A stretch of 64,000 nt of DNA from Posidonia oceanica (GCA_037176725.1 JAZBRS010000044.1:7936001-8000000), one strand, 5' to 3'; shown: positions 45,000 to 59,900, numbered from the stretch's first letter. The notes: generated by a model not told the origin, from the sequence alone. A program made the numbers and translations.

Positions 45000-47900
45000 A
45001 TGCTGAATCCACTCTCTGCTCTCTCCCACCGAATTCCTCCTCTTCCTCTTCCTCCACCACCTTCACCACCACCACCACTCTTCTCCCCTCTCCTCCCTTC
45101 TCACCGGCCCACCACCGCCACTTCCTCCTCTCTCTCCTGCAGAAACCCTGTAGTTCATACTCAGCGCTATGTCTCAGGCACCGGTAGTTGCTTTGCCTAC
45201 TTCTCTTCAGTTCTTTATGGTTCTCTCTTGCTTTGAACTAATTGGGTTTTTTGTTTTCACGTCGTGGATTAGAGAGTAAGGCACTTTTAGATACAGTTGC
45301 TGTAGTAGAAGAGGAGGAAGAAGACGGGTACTCTTCTGATTGTTCTGAATTCATTGAGGTTGGATACGTATGCAATGTTCATGGCCTCAAAGGGGACCTC
45401 AAAGTCAAACCCACCACGGATTTCCCAGAACTTAGATTCTGCAAGGTATGGGTTGATGTTTGGATTCTTTTTGTTCTTGAAAGATGGAATTTTTTTTTGT
45501 TGATTTAATATGTGGTTTTGCTGGGTAATGGTGGTGTTTAGCCTGGAAAAAGATGGTTGAGGGCACGGGTGATGGGAAAAGAGGTGATACGGGAAGTGGA
45601 ATTGAGTGATGGAAGAAACCACCCTGGTCAGAAGATTTGGATCATCAGTATCGGTGGGATTGACACTGTCGACAAGGTTCGTTTGCTGTAACTCATAGTT
45701 AGCAATTAACTTGTAAGATAAGAATTTTATCGTAGTTAGCTCCTTTGATGCAAGCATCTTTTTGTTCAGCCGTAAGTGCAAGAAACTTTAGTAGCAGAGA
45801 AGGTGAAAGAGAAAAAACTTGTTATATATACGCTCTCTAGGTCCACTCATTTTATATTTTTATCTATCAATTATCACAATATCTATTGATAATCTAGTAG
45901 GATATTATTTTCTTCTAGTTTATAATTGGTTCGACATGCATAACTTAAGATGTCATGACCCAAGCCTAAGACCTACTTAGCTTGACATGTGATCTGTGAT
46001 CGCTGCCCATGACCTACTTAAATAAGTGCCTTTCCATTTTAGTATCACTGGGAAAATGCTTAAGCAGTAACCTCATATTGCTTAGTCAACAATGATGAGT
46101 AGGAGTTATATAGCCATGAACCTGTTCTAGAGAGCCTTATGGCTTAGGCAGTATCTTGGTAGTACGAGGATGGAAGGGCTCTAGTTTATATAGGTCATGA
46201 GCTATGATCACGGATCATGGGTCAGGCTGAGTAAAACTTGGGCTTGGGTCATGACATAAGGACCTCATTTCCAACTTGCAAGGAATGTCTGTCCTCATCA
46301 ACATCTATATGAGAGCCTTTATGATAGATAAGCAGGATGACACATCTGAAGAATAGTTAGCTAGAGGCTCTATGTCTCTCTATATTTCAAACTTGTAGGG
46401 CAGTCATCTCATTGTTTGTAATATTTTATCACAGGTTTTTATTACAGCCTGCAGGTGCTTTCTGTTTCAGGCAAAGCAAATAGTGGGTTCAACTATACTT
46501 GTTAAGGAAGATGATAGGCCTATTTTGGAGGATGATGAGTTCTACACTCCAGATCTCGTTGGCATGAGGATTGTTCTCAAGGTCAATACTTGTCATCTTT
46601 TCTTTGATGTTCTTATAGTCACTAGATTAATGTAGCTCATTTGATAGTAAATATTAGCTTGAATAAGTCTTCTGATCCCTCTAATGGATTGCAGTTATTG
46701 GTGTAATAAATAAGTCCTTAATCTCTATAATCTAGATATCCCACACTCTTCTACCAATCCCAAACATAAAATGAATGCTGTCCAGGACTTTTGTATGACT
46801 GTACCTTACTGATTAAAAAAAGCATTATGATACCTTACAACCGCCTAATAAATGAAAAATGCTATCATATATGTTGAAAATGCTTTAATTCAATTCTCTT
46901 GGACCCATGTCAGATTCTTTTGTTGGTAATTGTAGGCCTGGATGTATTTTAACTACCCGAATAAAAACATGATCTCTAAGAACTGCTTTATTATGCTCCG
47001 GAAAGCTTGTTATTTCAAACTTCTTTTCCTACAAATATTTTGCATTTAGACGTGAAAGTGCTTGATATCGACGCGAGTTCTTTGATTTGGACATTAAATG
47101 AAAGCATGGAACTCTATTTCCTTTTATTTTTGTTTTTTCATTTTTTGTATGGATCGTCATGTTTTTCCCATGATTAAAAATGAGAAGGAAAATAAAATTG
47201 CTTGTTTGGATCTTCTTTTTTCAGGATGGTGGCACTCCAGTAGGAACTGTTGTTAATGTTGTCAATTACGGATCCAGTGATCTGTTACAGGTCATGCTTG
47301 ATTCAGCTGAGGAAAATCCTAATAAATCTGCTTCATCAAAAATAGAAGTCCATTCTTCTGGTTCTCTTGTGTGGGTTCCATTTGTTGAAGCAATTGTTCC
47401 TGATGTTGATATGATCAAGCGAGTGATGCACATTACACCTCCAAAAGGGCTCCTAGAGCTGAACCTGCGCTCTGATTCAATGTCAAAGAAAGAGAGATCT
47501 CAGCTGGTTCGGTCTGCACTCCCTTTTTTTTTGTGATGAGTATACATTGTTTTGTATTATTTTGATTGATTCACCATTCTGTTATAGTCTTTTTGTGATT
47601 GTGTGCTTGAACTAGGCTGTATTCTCTTGAGCTGAATCCATCCTGCTTACAGTATCTTCTATCTTCAATTCCCATCATCTTCACTTGTCCTCTGTACTAT
47701 GAAGGTTTTGGCCATTCTAGGTTTTGTCCTCAAGGAGAGGAAATTTTGGCATTAGTGATCCTTAACATGTAGATTGTAAATACCGCTCCTAAAAAAAACA
47801 TGTAGATTATAAATCCTCTATGAATCTAAATCAGGCATGCCCAATTTTATATATAGCATTTACAAGATTGAGCTAGGGGATGGAAATTTAAATTGTTGTT

Positions 47901-50900
47901 GTTGTTCTGATTGTTTTCTACATTGTCTCTTAAATTGGTTTCAATTTTATAGCCAGTGTTTTTTCTGATAAAAAGACAGTTGCACTCACCTGTATTCACT
48001 TCCATCACATGTTTTAGCCATTAAGGTCGTTTGTTAAAGTCACCTTTTTTTGCATCTACAATTCTACTTTATTTTTATTTCTCTATATCCAGCATATTTT
48101 GTCATTGTATCGTTATTCTTATTCTTTTCAATTGAGTATGCCTTTGTTGGAACTTGTGAAGTTCTCTAGAAAGCATAGTCTTTGTTCTAGGTTCACATGT
48201 GTGAGTTTTATTTGCCTTGGGTTGGTGGGTTCTATGGAACATTTAAGTCCTCTAGTAAGCATAGTCTTTGTTCTAGGTTCAAAATTTGTCCTTTTGATTT
48301 GCCTTTTGAGTCAATGGGTTTTGTAAGATGTCTAGCAAGGCAAGAGAGAGAAGAATATTAGCAATTAGCCCTATTTGTATGTTATAATATTTAAGGTTAA
48401 ATTACAGTTTGCCCTCCTTAATTATTCGAGTTTTTCAGCTTGGTACTCTAATTTTTTTTCGTTACAACTTATTCCCATCAACTATGGTAAATTACAATGA
48501 ATTGTCTTTTTAGGTAAATGACGTTAAATTTTTGTTTTGTTTGACTGTTTTATCCTTAGTTACAAATAATTCCCTTATGGAATCTGACTCGACTGCAAAT
48601 CTCAGTCGTCAACACCCTTTCTAAGTGGATTTTTGGCACCATCTCGTATTCTTCTCGGAGCTTGAGATCTTTGGTTGAGATATGCTTGATGATAACAGGG
48701 AAAAGTTTGAGATCTTCTTGTGGTATTGACAGAGTTCATGGTCATTGATTTATTAAGAAAAAAGGGTTTGGGAAAGAAGGAGAAAGGAGAAAATTTTGGT
48801 GGTGAAGTTGGATTTAGAGTTTATGATGCAAAGAAAATGAAAGAAGATGGAGAAGAAGAAGATAGGAAAGAAGGATAAATTTGTCTGAAAGAAATATTGT
48901 AAAGGTCACGTGATCCTTCAAATCTGACAGAAGGGTCTTGTTGTTTAACGAAGGTAGTTGAGTCTTGAGAGAGGTAAATTATAACGAAAAAAAGTTTAAG
49001 GTACTAAACTAAAATATTCGAATAGTTGAAGAAGGTAAATTGTAATTTATCCTAATATTTATCTATTTAATAAACTGGAATGTGAAGATCTCTTTTATAA
49101 TTTCAGAATAAGAGTTGTAGGGATTCGGCATTCAGATAATGTTTGTGTTGTTGCTAATTTTTAATTGTACTTGCTTCCTAGCAATTGGCATTGTAATTTT
49201 TATGCTATTTTGGTTGCCTTTTACAAATTGTTGCAGGAATGGAAGAAGAAAAAGAAGCTTCAAAAGCGTGTTATTGCAGCAAAAAAAAAGTTGATCGAAA
49301 TTGGGCAAAAGCATGTTTTAGATGGCTTTTGCTTTGGTGAAAAGGATCAAAAGAGTATGCTTGCAAACCAGATTGTAAATATCAAATTCAATCTGTTTCA
49401 ACATGCAGTAAAGAGCATCAACATACCTAGTGACAGGTTTAATATCGTTCTTCAAGTCCATATACCATTTTTTTCTTTTACCACACCTTGCAATCTGATT
49501 CTTCATTCTAGTAATTACTATTTATATGTACCTTTTTAAAAATGCGAAATTACATTCATAACCCATTATAATGTGACATATATAAGATTTTACCATTTGA
49601 CAGGTTGTTAAATTCTAGCTTCCGTTAGGAACGAGTAGATAAGAATTTATACAGCCTTTAAAACATGCAAAATTACATTCATAACCCATTAACAACCATA
49701 TTTTAGTAAGTGGCACTATTAAGTAGGTATGGCAATAGGTTGCATTGGACAAAAACTTTGTAACCATAAATCCTCTTGTTGTGGGCATGGAGCAACCATC
49801 TTACTATAGTATAAAAATCATAAATCATACATCAAATGTCATATACATGACAATTTTTTTTCACATGACAATTTTTTTTTTGTCATGAGAATTCATCTCC
49901 TTTAATATATCCCAAATCTCTTTTGTAATACTCAGAAACATGACATTGGAGCTCACTTGGGTATGGATATTGTTCAAGTGCAATATCTCCAATTTAGTCT
50001 TATATTGTTTAGAGAAAATAAATGAGTGGGCTAAATAAATGCCATAACATACAACCATTACAACCTCAGCTTAGGCTCTATATGGTCTGTAAGAGTTGCA
50101 ATTCCTATAGGAATTGAAAATCCAAGAGTTTGAAATCCGAGTCTTGGAGTTGAATGTTACGTGTTTGGAAATCCAAGTCCTGGAAATGATTGCAACATTT
50201 TGAATTTCTAGACTTGAAACTTAGCTTTCAATTGCATATGGTGAATCCCACATATTTCGAAGGAGTTTAAACTCTTCTTGGTTCCCATATCTTGTTGGTA
50301 AAATTCCTTAATTTGGCAAAACCAAACACTTGGTTAAGAAAGAATTCTTTCCAACTCCTTCTAACTCCTAGGAATTGATGCGTTGGTGGTTCTGATGTTG
50401 TATGGTTTAGTTGGCTTGAGATTTTACATCAAGAGCTACATGATGACATTATAGTCATCATTGTTCGTACTTGCCAAGTGTTGAAAGTGGAATCTATAGA
50501 ATACTAACATTGGGTGGATCTGTAGTAAGATTTGTAGTTCCCATTGAGATATGAAAATAGATGGAAGGCTTGGGGTAGAACGAGTTATAACTTGCCATTG
50601 AAGTTGACAGTGGTTCCAACTGCCACCTAGTTTTGGGAATTATTTGAAGGTACAAGAGATGCATTTTGTTGTTACAAGAGGCAGTCATCTCAACAGTGCA
50701 AACAGGTAGACAAATTTCGCTTGTGCCAAATCACAAATTTAGCTTGCACCAATTTGATCGATAAACTGGCTCGTAGTTGCTCCATATATTACTGATTGAG
50801 TTAAACTCCAATTACGTTCCTAAAATTGATCCCATCTTACTTCAAAACTGCTTAGAAAAGGCACTTGTGAAGAACTAATGGCTTATATCTTCTATTTGGT

Positions 50901-53900
50901 TCCGGAAGAATTCACATCTAAGATCTTCGGTGCCCCAACGGCTTTGCCTAGCCTTTGTCATCACTCTGCTCTATGTGAATTTCCAAGTTAAAATTTTATT
51001 GTCAGAGTCCTTGTAGCCTGTTTGAGAATTTTGAAATTGAACCAAATTGTTAATCTACAAAAATTGAATAAAACCTGTTAGAGATCATGTAGTTAGTCTA
51101 TATGGATAAACGGGTTGTTGGATATCTAGTCAAGTCTAGAGTATCTAATAGACTTTATATATATGTAACTACACAAGATAAATAAGATATACTCTTTTAT
51201 CTCTCTATTCTCTATCTTCTACATGGTACTAGAGCAAAGAAGATAAACCCTAGCTGTCATCACCACCCACCGCCGTCGTTCAGGCCCTTCGGCCACCTTC
51301 CGCCGCCGTCCAGGCCCTCCGGCCACCCTACCTGCCGCCGACCAGCCTCTCCGACCACAGTCCAGGCCTTCCCGGCCCCTTCCAGGCCGCCGTAAGCCAT
51401 AGTCCGGTCATCCAGGCCGTCGTCCAGCCTTTCCAGGCCGCCGTCCGGCCTCTCCAGGCCGCTGTTCGCCTCTCCAGGCCGCAGTCCGGCCCCTCGAGGC
51501 CGCCGTCTAGCCTTCCAGGCCACCGTCCGGCCCTCCAAGCCGCCATCCGGCCTTCCAGCCCTCCTCCGGCTGATGTCCTACTGCTGGTGAGGGCTCCCGT
51601 CTCCCTCCGTCCTGTGTAGGGGCAATCCAGCCCTCCTGTGTCGTTGTTTCGTGGTTCAGGCCATGTTCTAGGCCCCTCCTCCGTCTCCAGTCTCCGTCGG
51701 GTGTGGATATGTCATATCCACACCGTTTGGTGAGCAGTCTGGTTCACTTCTCTGTTTTTCAGATCATATATTGGTGTTAGTTTGCATTTGCAATATATTA
51801 TGGCCTCTCGGGAGTTACTAGTTAAGCATCTGGGTGGTACCTCTGAGAAGTTAAATGGCACAAACTACATTCTGTGGTCCCAAAGTTTCGAAACATTCTG
51901 TCTTGTACATTGAAAATTGAAGCATCTTACACAGCCTCCTCCGGACAGTAAAGATGCTGCATATGAAGATTGGTGTGCGGATGATGCAGCCATTGTGACA
52001 TGGCTTGGGAACAGTACGGAACAGCAAATTGCACGTGGCGTCATGTTACTGAGGCTAGCCAAGAAGATCTGGGATATATGTCGACTCACATATGGTCATG
52101 AGAAAAATATCTCTCGAGTTTTCGAGGTATATGAGCAGTTGTTCACCATTCGTCAAGGTGAACATTCAGTACAGGAGCACTTCACTCATTTACGTGCCTT
52201 GATGAGCTGGAGATGTATCAACCTCTTACCGGTGATGTCAGATGAAGAGGTATCGGGAAGAGCTTATAGTGTCTATCTACCTCTTCAGCCTAAATTCAAA
52301 TCTCAGTTCACAGATTCGCGGACAGATTTTGGGTGCAGACAGTCTTCCAGATCTACACACGGTTTTCTCCAAGTCATTATGGGTTTCCATAGGGTCTTTT
52401 GCTTCCACTTCTACTTCTACTCTAGAATCATCCACGATGGCTGCTACTAGGGGACGTGGCCGTGGAAGTTACTATGGCAATGGACGAGGACGTTCTGATA
52501 GTGGTGGACGTCCCAAGTGTACACATTGTGGCAGACTAGGACATTGAGCTGACCGATGTTGGGATCTGATTGGCAGACCACAGACAGCGCATGTTACTAC
52601 AGAGTCTTCACCTGTCGCTCTGACCAATGATGATCAGATTTTTACTGTTTCTCAGGCTGACTATAAGCGGCTCCTACAGCTAAAAGTCACTGATTCCGTT
52701 GCCACTGCAACGGAAGCAACCTCGTCAGGTACTAGTGCTTTCCTTACATCCAGGCAGTCTTCTTGGATTATTGATTCTGGTGCCTTCTCACACATGTCAG
52801 GTACAAAAAGTCTGTTTACTAACTTGTTTAAACTTTATGATATTCGGTCAGTAGCAATTGCTGATGGCCGATCTTGTCCTGTCTTTGGTGATGGGGTTGT
52901 GCAAGCTTCTTCACAACTACCTCTTGAACATGTTCTTTTTGTGTTTGATTTCCCTGTTAATCTGCTTTCAATTAGTGCAATTACTAAACAGTTACGTTGT
53001 TCTGTCACGTTTTTCCCTTTTCATTGTATCTTTCAAGATTTGCAGACGGGGAGGAGGATTGGTTTGGACCGTGAGCGAGAGAATGGTGTGTACCAACTGG
53101 TTCCCGATGATATATCTCAAGGATTAGCATCTATGGCATCTACATCTGAGTCTTCCACCATTTGACACTACTGGTTAGGTCATCTGTCTCATCAGAAGTT
53201 ACAACAGGTTTTACCGTGGTGTTCTGTGTCCCAGTTTGATTGTGCGTCGTGTGAGTTAAGTAAGTATTATCGTGCTTCCTTTAAAAACTTGCGTCTTGTA
53301 TCGAGTCCTAGTTTATTTGAGTTAGTTCATTGTGATGTCTGGGTCTGGCTAGAGTTTCGTCAGTGTCTGGTCATAGATATTACATAGTTTTTATTGATGA
53401 TTTCTCGAGAGTATCTTGGGTCTATTTGCTTAAAGACCGTGGTCATATTTATGATGTACTCAAACCTTTTCTTTTAAAAATAAAAAATCAGTTTGATGTT
53501 TCTCCAAAGTTTTTGCGTACTGTTAATGCTCTTGAGTTTGTCCAAACAAAAATTACATTTTTTTGTGCTTCATTAGGCATTATACATCAGACTTCATGTC
53601 CTCATACTTCACAACAAAATGGGGTCGCAGAGCGTAAGCATAGACATATCTTCGATGTTACTTGTACTATCATGTCACATATGCATGTCCTAAAATATTT
53701 GTGGTTTGATGCTGTCCTTACAGCCACATACCTCATAAATAAGATGCCTTCTGGTCCTCTCGGGGGTGAGGTTTCTATCCGTCGTCTTAAGCTTGACACA
53801 TGTTTGTTCCCTGTAACTCGTGTTTTTGGCTGTGTGGCTTTTGTTCAGGATCTATCCCCTGATCTAGACAAGTTGTTTCCTAGGTCCATAAAATGCATCT

Positions 53901-56900
53901 TTATGGGTATTCTAGAACTTAGAAAGGTTATCGATGTTTTCATCCTCCTACTCGGTGGTATTTTGTCTCGACCGATGTCACTTTTTTTGAGTCTATGTAT
54001 TACTCTGATGCGTCTCCAACTCCAGTTGAGTCTGTTCCCCTGCTATCTGTGGTTGAGCGTTGAGCGTCAGAATGTCGTGTCTCCAGAAAGCTCCATTGTG
54101 CATCCACAGCTTTTGCAGGCAGATCGCCCCTTGCGGGTATATCGCCGTCGCCAGAGCATACCAGCACCTCTTCCGACCGAACCAAACTCCTCTGCAGCTG
54201 TAAATCCGCCCCCCAGCCCCTAAGACATTCCTATTGCCCTTCGAATATGTAGCTGCTCTTCCACTGCTCATCTAATCTCCAATTTTGTATCTTATACCTC
54301 TCTTCACCCTCGATTCCGCAGTTTTGCATTGTCTCTTTCTTCAAAGTCCATTCCCAGGAATCATCAGAAGGCACTGTCCCTTCCTTATTGGAAGGCTGCA
54401 ATGGATGAGGAGCTTACTACATTGACCACTCGTGGTACTTGGGAGTTAGTGACCCGCACTGTTGGGGCTACAGTAGTCACCGGTAAATGGGTATATACGA
54501 TCAAGTATAAGGCGGACGGCAGCATCGACAGATGCAAGGCCCGACTGGTTATTCGAGGCTTCACTCAGACATATGGCATTGACTATGCAGAGACCTTTTC
54601 TCCTGTTGCCCTTCTGAATTTTATCAAGGTTATTCTGTCTATAGCTATCAACCACTCTTGGGAGTTATGTCAGTTGGATGTCAAGAATGCCTTCTTATAT
54701 GGAGATCTGACAGAGTCTGTGCTTATAGAGCAACCTCTGGGTTATGTTGCTCAGGGGGGGATCGTGTATGCAGACTAAAGAAGGCGATTTATGGACTCAA
54801 ACAGAGTCCTCAGGCATGGTTTGAAAAATTCAGTCAGGTGGTTCTAGCTGGTGGGTTCCAGAAGTGTGCCGTTGATCATTCAGTCTTCTACAGGAAGACT
54901 ACTAGTGGCTGTGTTATTCTGGCAGTATATGTGGATGACATATTGGTGACAGGCAGTGATGTGAAGGGTATTGCAGAGATCAAACAACATCTTCACACTC
55001 ACTTTGTCACAAAGGATATAGGGAAGCCATGCTATTTCCTTAGGATTGAGTTTGCCTATGTAAATAGAAGAATGGCACTATCACAGAGAAAATATGTCCT
55101 AGATCTCCTACAAGAAACAGGCCTTCTAGGGTGCAAACTAGAAAGCACACCTATCGAGCAGACACCTGCGTTCTGGGATTCTAGCTCGGACTTGTTAGAG
55201 GATCCTAGTCAGTACAGACGATTGATTGGGAAACTCATCTATCTGACAGTGACTCGACCTGATATCTCATATGCAGTTAGTCTTCCCAGCTAGTTTATGC
55301 ATGGGCCCAGGAGAGTATACTGGACTGGAGCCTTTCGTGTCCTGTCTGATGTTAAAGGTGCTCCAGGGAAAGGTCTAGTCTATAGAAGGAATGGTCACAC
55401 AAAGATCATGGCTTATTCAGACTCAGAATATGTAGGAGATCGTGGGGACAGAAAATCCACATCTGGCTTCTGTACTTACGTAGGAGGCAATCTTGTCACC
55501 TAGCGAAGCAAGAAGCAGAATGTGGTGTCAAGGTCCAATGCAGAGGCAGAGTATAGGTCCATGATGTAGACAGCTTGTGAGATGATATGGATCAAGTCAC
55601 TCTTGGAGTAGTTTGGTTTCGGTGTTGAGCTTCTCATGTCTATGTAGTGTGATAACTAAGCTGCTATATTCATTGCAAACAATCTCACTTTCCATGAGCA
55701 TACGAAGCACATTGAGGTTGACTGTCACTACGTGAGAGATCTTGTGATGAAAGGGGTCATTTCTACACCTTACAGTCAGTCTTCGGAGGAGTTGACAGAT
55801 ATCTTCACCAAAGGCTTAAGTGTTGGTGTTTTTCAGTCTTTATGTATCAAACTGGGCATGATTGATATGTATGCTCCAGCTTGAGGGGGAGTGTTAGAAA
55901 TCATGTAATTAGTCTGTATAGGTAAACGGATTGTTGGATATCCAGTCAAGTCTAAGGTATCTAATAGACTCTATATATATGTAACTACACAAGATAAATA
56001 AGCTCCCTATTCTCTATCTTCTACAAAACCATTTAAAATGTTTGCCTAGCCTTTGTCATCACTTTGCTCTATGTGAATTTCGAAGTTAAAATTTTATTGT
56101 CAGAGTCCTTATAGCCTGTTTGAGAATTTTGAAACTGAACCAAATTGTTAATCTACAAAAATCGAATAAAACCATTTAAAAATGTTTCATATTGTTCAAA
56201 TAGTCTGTTTGAGCCCAACTATGTGGAGAGAGTTCTAAGAATCACGTATCAATATGCTTCATCTTAGTGACGTATATTGTAGATATGCAATTGTCACATT
56301 ATGTCTTTTGTTACTTTATTTTGCATCATAAGAGAAATGCAAGATTGCCATAGATTATGTGCATGTTTTACTTTTATTTTCAAAAATTTCAATATCTTTC
56401 CTCACACGTGCATGTTTAACATTTATAAATCAGGATTAATTTGTTGGAGTGTCTCAATACTGAAACAATTCAGAAGAATTCTTTGAGAGTTTCTCGGAAC
56501 TATCTCCCTACTACTTTAAGAGTTGATATGGAAGAAGCACATTCTGCTCTGCAAAATGGACTAGACATGCTTCGTGAATGTAAAATTGGTATTGTTCTCG
56601 TAGTTGGTGGTGACAATAGCTCCAGCAGTGGTGCCCAAGTTGATAATGCATTTACTAAAAAGCAGATTAATGGGCTCCTGCTACATGAATTTCTTTGTAA
56701 TGATGACGGATTTATGAAGGTAACCTTACTTTGAAATGTATGTTTTGGATTTGCTTTTGATTTTAAATTTGGTGAAAGAAATGGTATAAGAAGGGAAATG
56801 ACTTAAAAAGGCAACCATCTCAGGCTGATGACCTCAGGGGTTAAACAACCATAATTATGATGGTGATCCCAACAAAACATGTTCACAGTAAATGTAGATC

Positions 56901-59900
56901 AATTATTCGTAACCAAATGTATGTAGGTCTTTTTTCAAAAACTATGTGAACTTACCATGGCCAAAAAGGAATTATCCAAACTGGTTTGGATTGCCATATG
57001 GTGTGAACTAGAATATCTATGTTTGAATACATCTTGAACCAAATATTCTTTTAAGTCATATCAATGATGCTTATTCTGGCTATAATCACTTGTATACTGT
57101 CAGAATCACATTAGGTTATCCTATGTTCTAAATTTGCCAAACTGAGTTTTCTTACAAGCCTACTTCATTTAGTATAAGTAATTATTGTTAGTTAAAATTC
57201 TGATTCTCAGGCCTTTAGAAATCATACTAAACAATCTCTCAAATATTACATGATATCATGTCTTTTCTAACGATTCTTTTTACATAATATTTTAGTTTCA
57301 CAAAATCTGAAATTAATTAGGAGAAGTTTAAGGAAATATTTTGTAGCGAGAAAGATCAATACATTTTTATTGCTTTTAGTATGTATCTTCATAAATATTT
57401 GATCATCAAACATGCTGGTAATCCGTTATAGGTATAACAGATTTATTGATGTAGCTATGCTCGAACAAGATACTAATACTAACAACTATGGTGATTTCCA
57501 AATGAAGTGAAAAAGTGGAGTCTAGTTAGTCATATTTTCCCTTAAAGTTCATTTTCAAATTTGACCAGGTTAAAGTTTTATTAAGCTAAAATGACTCAAT
57601 GTGTTTTTATGCTTTATTGTTTTGTTAATGTTTCACCATCCTTAATATTATTCTATTTATCCATCAATGTCGTGTTTATTTCTTGTAGTGTTGTTGGACC
57701 TCACGTTTTAAATATTTTGTAATATTGTTTGTATAGGAAGGACATCCTTTTCATTGTAAATGTCTTCATTAGTATTTAGAAGTATAAAATTCTAAAGAGT
57801 AATATTTTCATGCTTTACTGATTCTGCCATTTGATGCAATATAGATAGATGGACAGCGAATTTCCACACCTCTTGTTATAGTTTCTCCAGTGAATGAGGT
57901 CCAGTTGTACCAAGAACTTTTTTCAGATCATGACTACTTTGGCTTTGACACACAAAAGGTACAGTATCCATGATAGTAGAAGCACGATAGATTTTTCTAA
58001 TTTGCAAATTCTAGTTGTTACTTCATAATTTTACCACGTTGAAGTCCGAGATATTCTATACCCACAACAACAACAACAACCATGCCTTGATCCCACTATG
58101 TTGGGTCAGCAACATACATTCATCTATTTAGCACAACCCATTGCTACTTCCTTAGTCAGTTTATGCATGTTTTAAGTCATTTCTTACTATTTCTGAACAT
58201 GTGATTTAGGTCTTCCTCTACCTCTTTGAACTCCCTTGACATTAATTAGTTCTCTCTTTGTTACCGGTGTGCCTGAAAGCCTTATTTGAACATGTCCAAA
58301 TCACCTAGTACAATTCTCTCATTTTATCCTCAATTGGTGCTACCCCCAGCCTATTACGAATGAATTCATTTCTTAACTTATCCTGTATCCATCTTAACAC
58401 CCTCATTCAGCTACACTTACCTTTTGACCATTTTCTACTACTATTCTATACCTAACAGACTTAAATTATTATTTACTGAGGTAGTAGTATTTAGTTGGGG
58501 TTTTGGAAGCCAACTTCTAGTAGGAATCATGTTTCCAGAAAGCTGAAACAAATGGTCGCATTTACATGGAATGAAATGCAAAAAAACAGCACTAAATAGA
58601 AAAGAAAAAGCCATAGGATCCTAGCTTGTGCACATAACCTATTCTCGCTAGAAGCTGGTTTGAAAAGCCCAACACTACATGTGTTTAGTTATGGCTTCTG
58701 ATATGCACTGCATCAAAGATTTTGCTGTCTGGTTAGATTTAGGTTCTTGAGAGGTTAAGTGCAAATCATAAAGATGATATTAACACCTAAATTTTTTCTA
58801 TCAATTTCCTGATATTTGTTATTACAGTTATCATTAAGCATCATAAAATGTTTACTACAGGCAGTATTGTGCACATCAAGACAACTGATTGAGCAAGTTA
58901 GTTTTTGTTGGTATAAAAAGAAATCACATCATGTGATTTTACCTTTTCTGTTTTGTTCAGGGCAAATAGAAAATGCCTATTGAGGGTAAAATGGGAGAGA
59001 ATGATCTTAGGTGGTTTGACCTTGTTTAAACTTCTGAGAAGATCTTTAGGTGCACCTATAAAAAGGGAGAAATAGTTAATGTTGATGGAGCTAGAAGATA
59101 TAGAGAAAGACCTAAAATCACATGGTTAGAAATAGGAAAAAAGGATTTAAACATAAGTAATTTAACAAAGTAAGAAACGATAGATAGAGTTCAATGGATA
59201 TAACAGATTCATGTTGCCTACCCCACATAGCAGGATTAAGACACGGTTGTTGTTGTAAGTAGGCTGATTATTATATATATATATATATATATATAGTAAT
59301 GATCTGGGAGGGTCCTGCCTTACTTAAGCTAATTAAGACTTAAAATCTGACCATTCAATTCAAAATCAATTGAAATATCTTAACCGTCCATTTTGAAAAA
59401 TAAAGGTATTCACAAGCACAAATAGTATCACGTAAATTACAAAAAATCTGCACATTCTGTGGTTCAAGAGATGTGGGTGTGCTTAATATTACATAATAAT
59501 ACTTATTAACTCCGGATTGAATGTATTAGTAATTACTGGTACATGAACCTAATAAAACATCCGTAATACTAAACAGTAATTACTGATACATGAATACTTG
59601 ATATTAGAATTATAAAACAGTAATTACATGAAGAGGCAGACTTAATATTTGAATTACAAAATAGTAATTAGTAGAATTTAAAATTTAAATTCGAAGTGTA
59701 ATATGTATTGTTTTAATCATCTATAATTATGCATATTAGAAATTTGATATTTTAAATTTCATATGGAACTTAAGTTCAATAATCCGTAAACATGAAAATC
59801 CGTAGTTACAAAAAAAAATTACTGATACAAAACATTAAGAACTAAAACAAGTTACAACACTATAGAGTATTGATAGTCTAATTGTCAGTAAATACGGAAA

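Larger units (their letters stand above)
51076..56025 (+). mobile_element. Ty1/copia retrotransposon, complete but inactive, in intron 6 of the RimM-family gene
   Basis: The 5' LTR is 51076-51223 (148 bp) and the 3' LTR 55892-56025 (134 bp). They are clearly homologous, and the 3' copy lacks a short TATACTC-containing stretch. Flanking AAACC at 51071-51075 and 56026-56030 is a perfect 5-bp target duplication. The primer site TGGTACTAGAGCA at 51224 resembles initiator-Met tRNA priming, and the purine tract TTGAGGGGGAG precedes the 3' LTR. The short LTRs suggest the Ale/Retrofit group. It lies in the same sense as the host gene. Confidence 0.95.

Noticed and set aside
51260..51546. Gly/Leu/Glu/Arg-rich minus-strand ORFs
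   Set aside because: Product of the 21-bp GC-rich leader repeat of the copia element.
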